A DNA stretch of 64,000 bases from Bradyrhizobium erythrophlei (GCF_900129505.1 NZ_LT670818.1:8589001-8653000), one strand, 5' to 3'; shown: positions 27,239 to 35,946, counted from the stretch's first letter. The notes: generated by a model not told the origin, from the sequence alone. A program made the numbers and translations.

Positions 27239-28312
27239 ATGGCAACGACCTCCCTGATACCGGCCGGCGATTTCCGCACCTCCTATGCGGCCGACACCAC
27301 GATCTTTCCGACCACCACCAGCCGCAACATGGCGATCGCAGGCATCGTGCTGATCTGTTTTGCACCATTGGTGCTCAGTGGATACTCGCTCTCGATCCTG
27401 ATCCAGATCGGCATTTTTGCGATCGCGGCCCTCGGGCTGAACATCCTGGTCGGTTTTACCGGACAGATTTCGATCGGGCACGCCGCGTTCTTTTTGTTGG
27501 GGGCCTTCACCTCAGCCTACATCTCGAACAATCTGCCGATCCCGGTATTCTTCGCCATCCCGCTGGCGGGCGTGGTGACGGCCCTGGTGGGGCTGATCTT
27601 CGGCGTGCCAGCAGCAAGGCTGAAGGGGCTGTATCTCGTCATCGCGACTCTGGCCGCGCAATATATCCTGTTGGATTTCTTCTCGCGCGCCGACTGGTTT
27701 TCCGGCGGCTCGGTGCCGGCCAGCGCCAATCCGTTTTCGATTTTCGGCTATGCCTTCCGCGGCGATAAGCAATATTTCTACGTGGTGCTGGCCTATCTCG
27801 TGGTCAGCTACCTGCTGGTGACCAACCTGATGCGCACCCGCGACGGCCGCGCGCTGGTCGCGATCCGCGACCACTATCTTTCCGCCGAGATCATGGGCAT
27901 CAACCTGACGAAATACCGGACGCTGTCGTTTGGCCTGGCGGCCTTCTTCGCCGGGATCGCCGGCGCGCTCTATGCGCATTACCAGCTGGTGGTCTCAAAT
28001 GAGGGGTTCGGCATCGAACGCTCCATCATCTTCCTCGCGATGGTCATCATCGGCGGCACCGGTTCGATCACGGGCACGCTGATGGGCACCGCTTTCGTGG
28101 TGCTGCTGCCGGAATCGATGGAATGGATCAGCGCCGGCCTGAAGGGCTCGGCGATCGACAAGGCGCTGTCGCTCAACAACAACATCACCTTCCTGCGCGA
28201 GATCGCGATCGGGCTCATCATCATCGCGTTTCTGATGTTCGAGCCCGACGGGCTGGCGCACCGCTGGCGGCAGATCAAGACGTACTGGAAACTCTACCCG
28301 TTTTCGCATTGA
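27239..28312 (+). CDS. livM: Branched-chain amino acid-type ABC permease, LivM family (operon C)
   Basis: A 357-aa LivM-type permease. NILVGFTGQISIGHAAFFLL near residue 65 and RDGRALVAIRDHYLSAEIMG in the coupling loop are diagnostic. A soluble N-terminal extension of about 35 residues precedes the first helix. It pairs with the LivH just upstream (3-bp gap). Confidence 0.92.
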   Translation: MATTSLIPAGDFRTSYAADTTIFPTTTSRNMAIAGIVLICFAPLVLSGYSLSILIQIGIFAIAALGLNILVGFTGQISIGHAAFFLLGAFTSAYISNNLPIPVFFAIPLAGVVTALVGLIFGVPAARLKGLYLVIATLAAQYILLDFFSRADWFSGGSVPASANPFSIFGYAFRGDKQYFYVVLAYLVVSYLLVTNLMRTRDGRALVAIRDHYLSAEIMGINLTKYRTLSFGLAAFFAGIAGALYAHYQLVVSNEGFGIERSIIFLAMVIIGGTGSITGTLMGTAFVVLLPESMEWISAGLKGSAIDKALSLNNNITFLREIAIGLIIIAFLMFEPDGLAHRWRQIKTYWKLYPFSH

Positions 28313-28367
28313 GGCTGCAGCGGAACGGGCTACACTCGATACCAACAACTAACGGAGGAAACGGCAA

Positions 28368-29651
28368 ATGACGATGAAATCTCTTTTGAGCACGGTATCG
28401 CTCGCGCTGCTGCTCGGCGGCGCGGCGTCGGCGGCACAGGCCCAGATCGCGATCGGCCATCTCGAGGACCTGTCGGGCGGCACAGCCGATGTCGGCACGC
28501 CCTATGGGCAGGGTGTCGCGGACACCTTCGCCTGGGTCAACAAGAACGGCGGCGTCGGCGGCAAGCAGCTCAACGTCGACAGCAACGACTACGGCTACCA
28601 GGTGCCGCGCGCGATCGCGCTCTACAAGAAATGGTCCGCCCCCGACAGCAAGGTCGCGGCCATCATGGGCTGGGGCACCGCCGACACCGAAGCCCTGACC
28701 GGCTTCCTGGCGCAGGACAAGATCCCTGACATCTCCGGCTCCTACGCCGCCGCACTGACCGATCCGGAAGGCACCAGCGGCAAGGCAAAGCCGGCGCCGT
28801 ATAATTTCTTCTACGGCCCGAGCTACTCCGACTCCATGCGCGCCATGCTGCTCTGGGCCGCGGAGGACTGGAAGGCCAAGGGCAAGCCAGGCAAACCGAA
28901 ATTCGTCCATATGGGCGCCAACCACCCGTATCCGAATGCGCCGAAGGCGGCCGGCGAGGCGCTCGCCACCGAACTCGGGTTCGAAGTGCTGCCCCCACTG
29001 GTGTTCGCGCTGACGCCCGGCGATTACAGCGCCCAATGCCTGAGCCTGAAGAGCGCCGGTGCCAACTACGCCTATCTCGGCAACACTGCCGCCTCCAACA
29101 TCTCGGTGCTGAAGGCATGCAAGACCGCCGGCGTCGATGTGCAGTTCATGGGCAACGTCTGGGGCATGGATGAGAACGCCGCCAAGACCGCCGGCGACGC
29201 CGCCGACGGCGTGATCTTCCCGTTGCGGACCGCTGTGGCCTGGGGCGGCAACGCGCCGGGCATGAAGACGGTGATGGAAATTTCCAAAATGTCGGACCCG
29301 ACCGGGAAGGTCTACCGCCCCGTGCATTACATCGCGGCCGTTTGCAGCGCGCTGTATCTGAAGGAGGCGCTCGACTGGGCCGCCAAGAACGGCGGCGCCA
29401 CTGGCGAGAACGTCGCCAAGGGCTTCTATCAGAAGAAGGATTGGGTGCCGGCCGGCATGGAAGGCGTCTGCAATCCCTCGACCTGGACCGAAAAGGATCA
29501 CCGCCCGACGATGAAGGTCGACCTCTATCGCTCGAAGATCTCGGGCCCGACCGATGGCGATATCAACGACGTCATGGCCAAGGGCACCATCAAGCTCGAG
29601 AGGGTCAAGACCGTCGAACTGCCGCGGAAGCCGGAATGGTTTGGGTGGTGA
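28368..29651 (+). CDS. livK: ABC transporter periplasmic substrate-binding protein, LivK-like (operon C)
   Basis: A 427-aa binding protein. The signal peptide ends SAAQAQ-IAIGHL near residue 26, and the mature start LEDLSGGTADVGTPYG belongs to a HAAT subgroup distinct from those of operons A and B. Later blocks are AIMGWGTADTEALTGFLAQD and RPVHYIAAVCSALYLKEA. A strong GGAGG precedes the ATG. Association with two CoA ligases suggests an acid ligand such as an aromatic or aliphatic carboxylate (inference). Confidence 0.92.
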   Translation: MTMKSLLSTVSLALLLGGAASAAQAQIAIGHLEDLSGGTADVGTPYGQGVADTFAWVNKNGGVGGKQLNVDSNDYGYQVPRAIALYKKWSAPDSKVAAIMGWGTADTEALTGFLAQDKIPDISGSYAAALTDPEGTSGKAKPAPYNFFYGPSYSDSMRAMLLWAAEDWKAKGKPGKPKFVHMGANHPYPNAPKAAGEALATELGFEVLPPLVFALTPGDYSAQCLSLKSAGANYAYLGNTAASNISVLKACKTAGVDVQFMGNVWGMDENAAKTAGDAADGVIFPLRTAVAWGGNAPGMKTVMEISKMSDPTGKVYRPVHYIAAVCSALYLKEALDWAAKNGGATGENVAKGFYQKKDWVPAGMEGVCNPSTWTEKDHRPTMKVDLYRSKISGPTDGDINDVMAKGTIKLERVKTVELPRKPEWFGW

Positions 29652-29688
29652 GGGTGCGGTTGTCGTAAGACCGCGCGACAAACTCGGT

Positions 29689-29787
29689 CGTCATCCCCGC
29701 GAAAGCGGGGATCCAGTACGCCGCGGCGTCTCGATCGATCGCAGGCGCCTCTGGAATACTGGGTCACCCGCTTTCGCGGGTGACGAC
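29689..29787. repeat. Inverted-repeat intergenic element between livK and livF (operon C)
   Basis: The segment at 29689-29718, beginning CGTCATCCCCGCGAAAGCGG, is repeated in inverted, slightly diverged form at 29757-29787 (ending CGCTTTCGCGGGTGACGAC). Each arm also forms its own hairpin. It is a REP-like unit of a type I associate with Bradyrhizobium genomes, and it separates the binding-protein gene from livF inside the operon. Confidence 0.7.
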
Positions 29788-29840
29788 AGCGGAAGGTGGA
29801 ACGGAATGCGTCGCGTCACTGACGAGGTCAGGATCAAGGC

Positions 29841-30683
29841 ATGGCTGAAGCAACGCAAATAGATCGCCCGCCAATCGCAGCGGCGCCAGCCATTGCCCCG
29901 CTGCTCAGCGTGCGCAACATCGAGGTGGTTTATGACGACGTCATCCTGGTGCTGCGCGGCCTGAGCCTCGAGGTGCCGCAGGGCGCGATCGTGGCGCTGC
30001 TCGGCGCCAACGGCGCCGGCAAGTCGACAACGCTGAAGGCGATCTCGGGGCTGCTCAAGACCGAGGACGGCGAGGTCACCCGCGGCGAGATCGTGTTCGA
30101 CGGCGAGCGCATCAACGGCATCGACCCCGACAAGATCGTCCGCCGCGGCATCTTCCAGGTGATGGAGGGCCGCCGCATCATTTCCGACATGACGTCGCTG
30201 GAAAATCTGCGGCTCGGCGCCTTCACCCGCCGGGACAACGAGGTCGGCGCCGACATCGACATGGTCTTCCGGTATTTCCCGCGTCTGAAGGAGCGCACCG
30301 GCCTCGCCGGCTATCTCTCCGGCGGCGAGCAGCAGATGCTGGCGATCGGCCGCGCACTGATGGCGCGCCCGAAGATGATCCTGATGGACGAGCCGTCGAT
30401 GGGCCTGTCGCCTTTGCTGGTCAAGGAAGTATTCGCGATCATCAGGGAGATCAACCGCGATCTCGGCGTTACCATCCTGCTGGTGGAGCAGAACGCGCGT
30501 GCCGCGCTTTCGGTGGCGAGCCACGGCTACATCATGGAACAGGGCAAGGTCGTGCTCGACGGCACCGCCGACGAGCTGCGCGACAACGAGGACGTCAAGG
30601 AATTCTATCTCGGCGGCGCCGGCGACCAGCGCAAGAGTTTTAAGAACTTGAAAAGCTTCAAGCGACGGAAGCGGTGGCTGTGA
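29841..30683 (+). CDS. livF: Branched-chain amino acid-type ABC transporter ATPase, LivF family (operon C)
   Basis: A 280-aa LivF-type ATPase with intact Walker A GANGAGKSTT, signature LSGGEQQM, Walker B MILMDEPSMGLSP and switch ILLVEQNARAAL. It has an Ala/Pro-rich N-terminal extension of about 20 residues and a basic C-terminal tail (KSFKNLKSFKRRKRW), neither typical of LivF. It completes the operon C transporter; its LivG partner is at the operon's start, 6 kb upstream. Confidence 0.92.
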   Translation: MAEATQIDRPPIAAAPAIAPLLSVRNIEVVYDDVILVLRGLSLEVPQGAIVALLGANGAGKSTTLKAISGLLKTEDGEVTRGEIVFDGERINGIDPDKIVRRGIFQVMEGRRIISDMTSLENLRLGAFTRRDNEVGADIDMVFRYFPRLKERTGLAGYLSGGEQQMLAIGRALMARPKMILMDEPSMGLSPLLVKEVFAIIREINRDLGVTILLVEQNARAALSVASHGYIMEQGKVVLDGTADELRDNEDVKEFYLGGAGDQRKSFKNLKSFKRRKRWL

Positions 30684-30700
30684 AGGCTACCTCCTCTCCT

Positions 30701-30826
30701 TCGTCATGCCCGGCCTTGTGCCGGGCATCCACGTCTTCCCGCTTTGCGGAAAGGAAGGCGTGGATGGCCGGGCATAGGCGAGCGGAAGCGACGCCGTCCT
30801 TCGGACGGCTATGCCCGGCCATGACC
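30701..30826. repeat. REP-like repeat between livF and the PaaK-like gene
   Basis: TGCCCGGCCTTGTGCCGGGCA forms a hairpin. GCATCCACG and CGTGGAT form longer-range arms, and GGCCGGGCATAG pairs with CTATGCCCGGCC at the far end. It is another dispersed intergenic repeat, of a different family from those at 5250 and 29689. Confidence 0.65.
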
Positions 30827-30846
30827 GTAAAATTCAGGGACTGCCA

Positions 30847-32073
30847 ATGACCGACCACTACGATTCCCGCGAGACCCGCGATCCCGCACACCGCGAGGCG
30901 GAACTGTTCGCGCGGCTGCCGGACGTGCTGCGCAGGGCGATGGCAGCACCCGCCTACGCCGAGCGCTTCAAAAGCATCGATCCGGCTGGCGTCACCAGCC
31001 GGTCGGCGCTGGCGGGCCTGCCGGTGCTGCGCAAGGCGGAGCTGCCGGCCCTGCACAAGGCCGCCCCGCCGTTCGGCGGCTTCGTCCCCGGGCTTCCTGG
31101 CTCGTTTGGGCGGCTGTTCACCTCGCCCGGCCCGATCTTCGAGCCCGAGCCTGTTCATGCCGATCCCTGGCGCGGCGCACGGGCGCTGTTCGCGGCAGGC
31201 TTTCGCCCGGGCGATGTGGTGCTGAACACCTTCAGCTATCACCTGACGCCCGGCGGCTTCATCTTCGATGCTTCGGCGCGGGCGCTGGGCTGCGCCGTGA
31301 TCCCGGCCGGACCCGGCAATACCGAGGCGCAATTCGAGCTGATCGAGGCGTACCGTCCGGTTGGCTACAGCGGCACACCCGACTTCCTCAAGATCCTGCT
31401 CGATGCGGCCACGGCCGCGGGCCGCGACGTTTCCTCGATCAAGCGCGCGCTGGTGTCGGGGGCGGCATTTCCGAAATCGCTGCAGGAGGAGATCAAGGCG
31501 CGCGGCGTCGAGGCCTATCAGGCGTTCGGCACCGCCGATCTCGGCCTGATTGCGTTTGAGACGCAGGCGCGCGAAGGCATGGTCCTCAACGAGGACCTGA
31601 TTCTGGAGATCGTCGGTCCCGGCACCGGCGATCCCGTAGCCGAAGGCGATGTCGGCGAGATCGTGGTCACCTCGCTCGATCCCGATCACCCCTGGATCCG
31701 GCTTGCGCTCGGCGACCTCACCGCCGCCCTGCCCGGCCCGAGCCCCTGCGGGCGCACCAATATGCGCATTAAGGGCTGGATGGGCCGCGCCGACCAAACC
31801 ACCAAGGTCAAGGGCATGTTCGTGCGGCCCGAACAGATCGCGGAAATCGGCAAACGCCATCCGGAACTGGGGCGGTTGCGTCTGGTCGTCACGCGCGAGG
31901 GCGAGACCGATGTGATGACGCTGAGGGCCGAGGCGGCAAGCCTGGACACGGCGTTGCGCGAAGCCGTCAATGCAACGCTTCGCAGCGTCACAAAACTCGG
32001 AGGAAACGTAGCCCTCGTGGCGCCGCAGTCGCTGCCGAACGACGGCAAGGTCATCGCGGACGAACGCACCTAA
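30847..32073 (+). CDS. Phenylacetate-CoA ligase-like adenylating enzyme (PaaK family)
   Basis: A 408-aa adenylate-forming enzyme of the PaaK family. Features are FTSPGPIFEP (in the place of the usual Ser/Thr/Gly-rich loop), SYHLTPGGFIFDASARALGC, AYQAFGTADLGLIAFETQ with the acidic motif, and a C-terminal GWMGRADQTTKVKGMFVRP, the typical PaaK hinge GRxDxxxKxxGxxxxP. ATG 30847 gives a normal N-terminus. It is the last gene of operon C. A second CoA ligase beside the transporter strengthens the idea that the imported ligand is an aryl or related carboxylic acid. Confidence 0.85.
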   Translation: MTDHYDSRETRDPAHREAELFARLPDVLRRAMAAPAYAERFKSIDPAGVTSRSALAGLPVLRKAELPALHKAAPPFGGFVPGLPGSFGRLFTSPGPIFEPEPVHADPWRGARALFAAGFRPGDVVLNTFSYHLTPGGFIFDASARALGCAVIPAGPGNTEAQFELIEAYRPVGYSGTPDFLKILLDAATAAGRDVSSIKRALVSGAAFPKSLQEEIKARGVEAYQAFGTADLGLIAFETQAREGMVLNEDLILEIVGPGTGDPVAEGDVGEIVVTSLDPDHPWIRLALGDLTAALPGPSPCGRTNMRIKGWMGRADQTTKVKGMFVRPEQIAEIGKRHPELGRLRLVVTREGETDVMTLRAEAASLDTALREAVNATLRSVTKLGGNVALVAPQSLPNDGKVIADERT

Positions 32074-32169
32074 CTGTCTCACCTCCGTGGGCGTCAGAAT
32101 CGACACGGACAGCAGAAAAAGGGTGGGTCACGAGTGGGACAAGGCCAATTTTCGGCAAAACGGGGACTG

Positions 32170-33337
32170 ATACCAACGGCCCTAATTATTGACTGTTGCC
32201 CATGTTCGTGTGGTGATTGAGGCGATGCGCTTTGGATCGTGTTCAAAGAAGTTCCATGCGTCGCAGGTTTTATCAACGATGTCGTCGTAGTCGTCGAAGA
32301 CGGTGATCGCGAGTTTGTTGCCGCGCAGATATTCCCAGACGTTTTCGATCGGATTGAGTTCAGGCGCGTAGGGTGGCAGACGCACCAGGGTGACGTTTTC
32401 GGGGATCGTGAGCGCGGCAGCAATGTGATAGCCGGCGCCATCGAGGACAAGAGCGGCGTGGCTACCTGCCGCCACCTTGCGGCAGATCGCTGTGAGATGC
32501 AGCGACATGGCCTCGGCGTTCGCCGCCGGCATGACCAGACCTGCTGCGACGCGACGCTGCGGACAGGCCGCGCCGAACAGGTAGGCCCAGTCGTAGCGCT
32601 GGTCGTGCGGTGCGCGGGGCCTCGTTCCACGCTTGGCCCAGACGCGGGTCAGCGTGCCCTGCTGGCCGATCCGGGCCTCGTCTTGGAACCAGATTTCGAT
32701 CGGCTTGTCTTTGGCGTGCTCGGGAATTTGCGCCCTGACGGTCGCGGCGAAGTTTTTTTAAACGTCTGCTGGGCTTCTTCGTCAGCCTGCGGGTGGCGGG
32801 GCCTTACCGACAGTTTGCGGTAGCCGAGCTTGGCTAGAACCTTCCCGACCGAACGCTCGTGGAGCGTGACACCGAAGCGCCGCTGCAATTCGTCGCGCAG
32901 ATCGACCCGCCGCCAACGCACTACCCCGTGCACCGCGGGGTCGGGGCCGGCCTCGACAAGCTCGGCCAATTCGGCCTGCTGCCGCACCGTGAGTTTTGAT
33001 CCGGGACCTGGCGATTTGAGATTGCGAAGCCCGGCCAGTCCCGCGGCGTTGTAACGGTGCACCCAGTCCCGCAAGGTCTGACGGTCCATGCCGCAGGTTT
33101 CGGCCGCCGTTTTGCGGTCCGAGCCATCGAGCACCAGCGCAAGCGCGAGTATCCGACGCGCCGCGGCGCTATCCTTCTCTCCGCTCGCCGCCTTGCGAAG
33201 CGCCGAAGCCGTCAGATCAAGTCGGGTGATCGATACCGCCGCTCCCATCGATGCCGCTCCTCTCAAAGGCTAGCATCGAGTCAGAGTTTCCCTGATTTGG
33301 GAATCCCTAATGAGTCACAGTTTCGAGCCGTTGGTAT
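32170..33337. mobile_element. IS630-family insertion sequence
   Basis: Terminal inverted repeats ATACCAACGGC (32170-32180) and GCCGTTGGTAT (33327-33337) enclose a single transposase gene, giving an element of about 1.17 kb. Each end includes a TA, consistent with the TA target duplication of IS630 elements. It marks the switch from the GC-rich core to the more A/T-rich region on its right. Confidence 0.88.
32182..33248 (-). CDS. IS630-family transposase, read through a -1 frameshift
   Basis: The N-terminal frame (33248 to 32649) has the helix-turn-helix and winged-helix part: AAETCGMDRQTLRDWVHRYN and VHGVVRWRRVDLRDELQRRF. The catalytic part is in another frame: EIWFQDEARIGQQG, LVLDGAGYH and PYAPELNPIENVWEYLR, giving the DDE triad. 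The two join by a -1 shift at a run of seven A (minus strand, near 32753-32759) after QTF. Such A runs are commonly used by IS elements for programmed slippage, so the gene may be functional and give a protein of about 355 aa. Confidence 0.85.
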
Positions 33338-33350
33338 GATACAGCACCCC

Positions 33351-33382
33351 TGTCTCATGAGACACTCGCGGTTGCTGAGACA
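33351..33382. promoter_or_regulatory. TGTCTC/GAGACA repeats
   Basis: TGTCTCATGAGACA is a perfect 14-bp palindrome at 33351-33364. A further GAGACA lies at 33377-33382, and a TGTCTC lies beyond the IS at 32075-32080. They flank the IS630 element and may be sites for a regulator or recombinase, or a target feature. Evidence is symmetry only. Confidence 0.3.
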
Positions 33383-33476
33383 GTTTGAGCAGGTCCGTTT
33401 TGCAACAATTTCAACCGTTCCGTGCGAACTTCTCTAGTGCGCGCTTTTGATCCGCCGCAGCGTGGCAGTCTGCGCT

Positions 33477-33543
33477 TATGGCGAAAATCCCCCTGCGTAT
33501 GGCGGATATTCCATTGGGCGAGGTCGAGGAGTATGGCGGAAAT
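33477..33543. repeat. Array 1 of the TATGGCGRAAAT motif
   Basis: Units start at 33477 (TATGGCGAAAAT), 33498 (TATGGCGGATAT) and 33532 (TATGGCGGAAAT). The first two are 21 bp apart; the third is 34 bp further on. The array lies 3' of the 228-aa gene (33746-34432, minus strand). Confidence 0.8.
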
Positions 33544-33559
33544 CAATACTGGGTCTCAA

Positions 33560-33690
33560 CGTGATCCACCCCGTGGGCGACATGAGGGGGAATCCAGGGG
33601 GGACGCGGAGGTAATCGAGGGGGACCTCTGGGGTAGTCGTGGGGTAGCTCGGGGGGTGGTGTGGGGTACGAGAGGGGAAGGCCATGTGTT
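33560..33690 (+). other. G-rich tract right of array 1
   Basis: The + strand is strongly G-rich, with runs such as GAGGGGGAATCCAGGGGGGA, GGGGTAGCTCGGGGGGTGG and GAGAGGGG. The many G runs could form quadruplexes. It lies between array 1 and the 228-aa gene's stop. Confidence 0.6.
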
Positions 33691-33745
33691 GCCCGTCAGC
33701 GGTCGGAAGTCGGCTCGGATGAATTTCCGTACGGAGCGACGGCAG

Positions 33746-34432
33746 CTACTCGTTTGAAGGGCTCTCAGTCCTGCCCGGGGCCTGCAGATTCTTGGTAGCC
33801 TGGCCTTCGATCAGCTTCGGCTCAAGTCGGCCGTGCATCTGCTTCATCGTCTTTAGCTGCATCAGTCGCTTGATCGTCCGGTCGATCATCGCGTCCAGCC
33901 GTTCGATGCGCTCAAGGGACGTGTCAAATTCATCGAGATCGAGGATTTTTATAAATTCATCCGCCTGCTCGTAGCGAGGTGCCGGTTTCCAGGCTAGCAA
34001 GCCCTCGGCTATCAGAGGTCCCCATTTCTGGGATTCATCCCCGCTCTTGAACGGCCATTGATCGCGGATCGTGTTCCTGTAGATCGGACTGAGGGTAGCG
34101 AGCCGCGCCTCAACCTGCTCCTCGCTAGTGGCCTCCCTAAATTCAGGAGCGAACGAGCGAAGATTATCAACGTGGTAGCTGTACTCGTTTTTCGCGCGCA
34201 CCCTATCCAACCGCTGTTGGATTACGATCTGTTCATGGCACTCGAGGCGCCTCCTGCGCCAGCGTAAATCCAACAGCTTTTGGACCAGATATTCCTCCGT
34301 ACTGCCTGAGGGGGTAAATTCCTGGTATAGCCCGTCGCGAAGGGCCTCGTAGTCTTCGTATCGTTCGCTCCAGAGCATGACCTCCGTCGCATTCGCGCCG
34401 TGCTTCAAGGCGTTGCGCTTCTTTTTCCCCAT
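33746..34432 (-). CDS. Hypothetical 228-aa basic/helical protein linked to motif array 1
   Basis: I cannot assign a function. The N-terminus is strongly basic (MGKKKRNALKHGANATE). The rest is charged and mainly helical, with a coiled-coil-like stretch (LERIERLDAMIDRTIKRLMQ) near the end. The LRWRRRRLECHEQIVIQQRL segment resembles small hypothetical proteins I associate with Bradyrhizobium-type genomes. It has no signal peptide or membrane segment. It follows array 2 at its 5' side and has array 1 and a G-rich tract at its 3' side. Nucleic-acid binding is plausible from charge alone. Confidence 0.65.
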   Translation of the reverse strand: MGKKKRNALKHGANATEVMLWSERYEDYEALRDGLYQEFTPSGSTEEYLVQKLLDLRWRRRRLECHEQIVIQQRLDRVRAKNEYSYHVDNLRSFAPEFREATSEEQVEARLATLSPIYRNTIRDQWPFKSGDESQKWGPLIAEGLLAWKPAPRYEQADEFIKILDLDEFDTSLERIERLDAMIDRTIKRLMQLKTMKQMHGRLEPKLIEGQATKNLQAPGRTESPSNE

Positions 34433-34531
34433 GGGCAGACCCCATCATCCTGTTCGTGACTGTTATCGCAGGCGCGCGGTCGCGCTTGCGTACAGTTAGA
34501 GCCTGATGAGGTTCGGTGTCATGGCCTTGCT

Positions 34532-34705
34532 TATGGCGGTAAATATTTTCTATGGCGGATATTAGATCTCTTGGCGCCCGTCAAAAGTTCTAAGGCGGAT
34601 ATTCGCTTTTCTATGGCGAATATCCGATTGCTCATGGCGGAAATCAAATCGCTATGGGGAATTTACGCCGCGCTATGGCAAAAACTATTTTGGTATGGCG
34701 AAAAT
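34532..34705. repeat. Array 2 of the TATGGCGRAAAT motif (about nine units, 20-21 bp apart)
   Basis: Units or close variants start at 34532, 34551, 34569, 34591, 34612, 34633, 34653, 34674 and 34694. Successive distances are 18-22 bp, nearly two helical turns, so the motif always faces the same side of DNA. The spacer text between units differs. It lies 3' of a decayed copy of the 218-aa gene. Confidence 0.85.
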
Positions 34706-34744
34706 TTCCCGGAGAGCGATCTCGAATGGCAGGAACTGGCACAT

Positions 34745-34835
34745 CGTGACGTGCTTCCCCTCTCCTTCCCCAGTCCTTCCTTTTTGCTTTCCCACTGCTT
34801 TCCCACCCCTCCCCCCTTGCTTCCCCAATGCTTGC
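34745..34835 (+). other. C/T-rich tract right of array 2
   Basis: The + strand is almost pure pyrimidine over long stretches (for example CTTCCCCTCTCCTTCCCC and CCCACCCCTCCCCCCTTGC). It occupies the position between array 2 and the decayed 218-family gene, as the G-rich tract does next to array 1. Confidence 0.6.
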
Positions 34836-34859
34836 GCTCCTGGCCATATGCGATGTGCC

Positions 34860-35000
34860 CGGACTGATCGAGCGCAAAGCTCGCGCTGATGAAATCGAAA
34901 AGCTCGTCGACTTATCTCTGTTTGGGCTTGCCCATCGATCGTCCACGGATCACCGAAAGCAGTCACGCAGCCGAAAGGGCGTCACGACGTCCTTGGGACA
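34860..35000 (-). pseudogene. Decayed copy of the 218-aa gene (module 2)
   Basis: On the + strand, 34889-34945 aligns with 35343-35399 of the intact gene, including CCATCGATCGT. CACCGAAAGCAGT (34951) and ACGTCCTTGGGAC (34987) also recur in the same order at 35448 and 35485. The spacing shows a deletion of about 43 bp between the first two words. AGCGCAAAGC near 34870 matches 35255. No long frame remains, so the copy is dead. Confidence 0.65.
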
Positions 35001-35060
35001 ATCGACACGGCGGCTGGCGCCACCTGAGGGAAAATAATTCTTTACTGTTGTTCGATCTGC

Positions 35061-35135
35061 CATAGCGACAATCAAATGTCGTGTGGCGAAAACCACGTCA
35101 CGTTATGGCGAAAATTCTTCTGTCATGGCGAAAAC
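35061..35135. repeat. Array 3 of the TATGGCGRAAAT motif
   Basis: Units start at 35061 (CATAGCGACAAT), 35082 (TGTGGCGAAAAC), 35104 (TATGGCGAAAAT) and 35124 (CATGGCGAAAAC), 20-22 bp apart. The last two units encode the C-terminal residues VFAMTEEFSP of the intact 218-aa gene, so array and gene are fused at the stop codon. Confidence 0.82.
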
Positions 35136-35759
35136 ACCCTGGAGAGCTCTTACAAGTGGCGGGAGTTCGCGTGTTACGGCGACGGCTGGCTTTTTCGCTG
35201 AGGGCTTTGCTTCACTCTGCGCAGGCGCTCGCGTCATGCGCCCTCGGTCATCAAGCGCAAAGCGAGCCAACCGCGCTGCCGAGAGGGATCTACGAACCAG
35301 CTCTGCCGTCAGATATTTGTTCAAGGGCTGGATGATCGTGTCCATGAACAAGAACAGTTCTCCGGCTTCCCCTTGTTTGGCCTTTCCATCGATCGTTGTT
35401 CCTACCACTACGGACTTTCGGCCGGCTCTATCCTGGCAGCGCAGAAACACCGAAAGCAGTTCCCGCGCCAAATAGGGGATCATAACGTCCTTGGGACGAC
35501 CAGGGCGCCTTTTGGAGCTATTGGCGGAATTCCGGTTTTCCGCCTCTAGCGCCACCGCCTTCGCCAACACCCCGCTGAGTGCCTCAATGAATGCCTTTAG
35601 TTCGTGCTCGCGGTTCCTCTCGCCTTCGAAGGGCCCCCCATACTCTGCCTGGAAGCCGGAGAGCCGCCAGATCCTGGATTTTTGACGGGTCAACTCTGAC
35701 TCAAATCGGTGCGCTAACACGCCCCAAATGAAGCTTTGGCTCGGAGCCTGGGATTGCAT
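35103..35759 (-). CDS. Hypothetical 218-aa protein, intact member of the array-linked gene family
   Basis: I do not recognise a known domain. The N-terminal half has SQSFIWGVLAHRFESELTRQ and a helical segment. A short basic linker RRPGRPKDVM follows near residue 95, resembling an AT-hook core (RPGRPK). Then come MIPYLARELLSVFLRCQD, VVGTTIDGKAKQGEAGELFL and LVRRSLSAARLARFALDD. There is no signal peptide. The last ten codons are made of array 3 repeat units. Two decayed copies lie on either side, each with its own array. DNA binding is possible from the RPGRPK motif, but the function is unknown. Confidence 0.65.
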   Translation of the reverse strand: MQSQAPSQSFIWGVLAHRFESELTRQKSRIWRLSGFQAEYGGPFEGERNREHELKAFIEALSGVLAKAVALEAENRNSANSSKRRPGRPKDVMIPYLARELLSVFLRCQDRAGRKSVVVGTTIDGKAKQGEAGELFLFMDTIIQPLNKYLTAELVRRSLSAARLARFALDDRGRMTRAPAQSEAKPSAKKPAVAVTRELPPLVRALQGVFAMTEEFSP

Positions 35760-35946
35760 TGGATTTCCATCCTAATCCGAATCGATAGATGAGTTTAAGC
35801 CACGATCGGCTCAATTATGGAAACGCGATCAGGTTGAATTCTATTTTCCTGTGAATAGAACGCAAAACTGGCTTAGCTTTAACCGCGCCATCGCGACCAG
35901 GCTAACCAGTTTAGAACTCAATGCGGGTTGGCGTCATGCCTTTCGC

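Noticed and set aside
34532..34705. Possible CRISPR array
   Set aside because: The repeated part is only about 12 bp, units are 20-21 bp with 8-9 bp variable parts, and the copies are imperfect; no cas gene is present.
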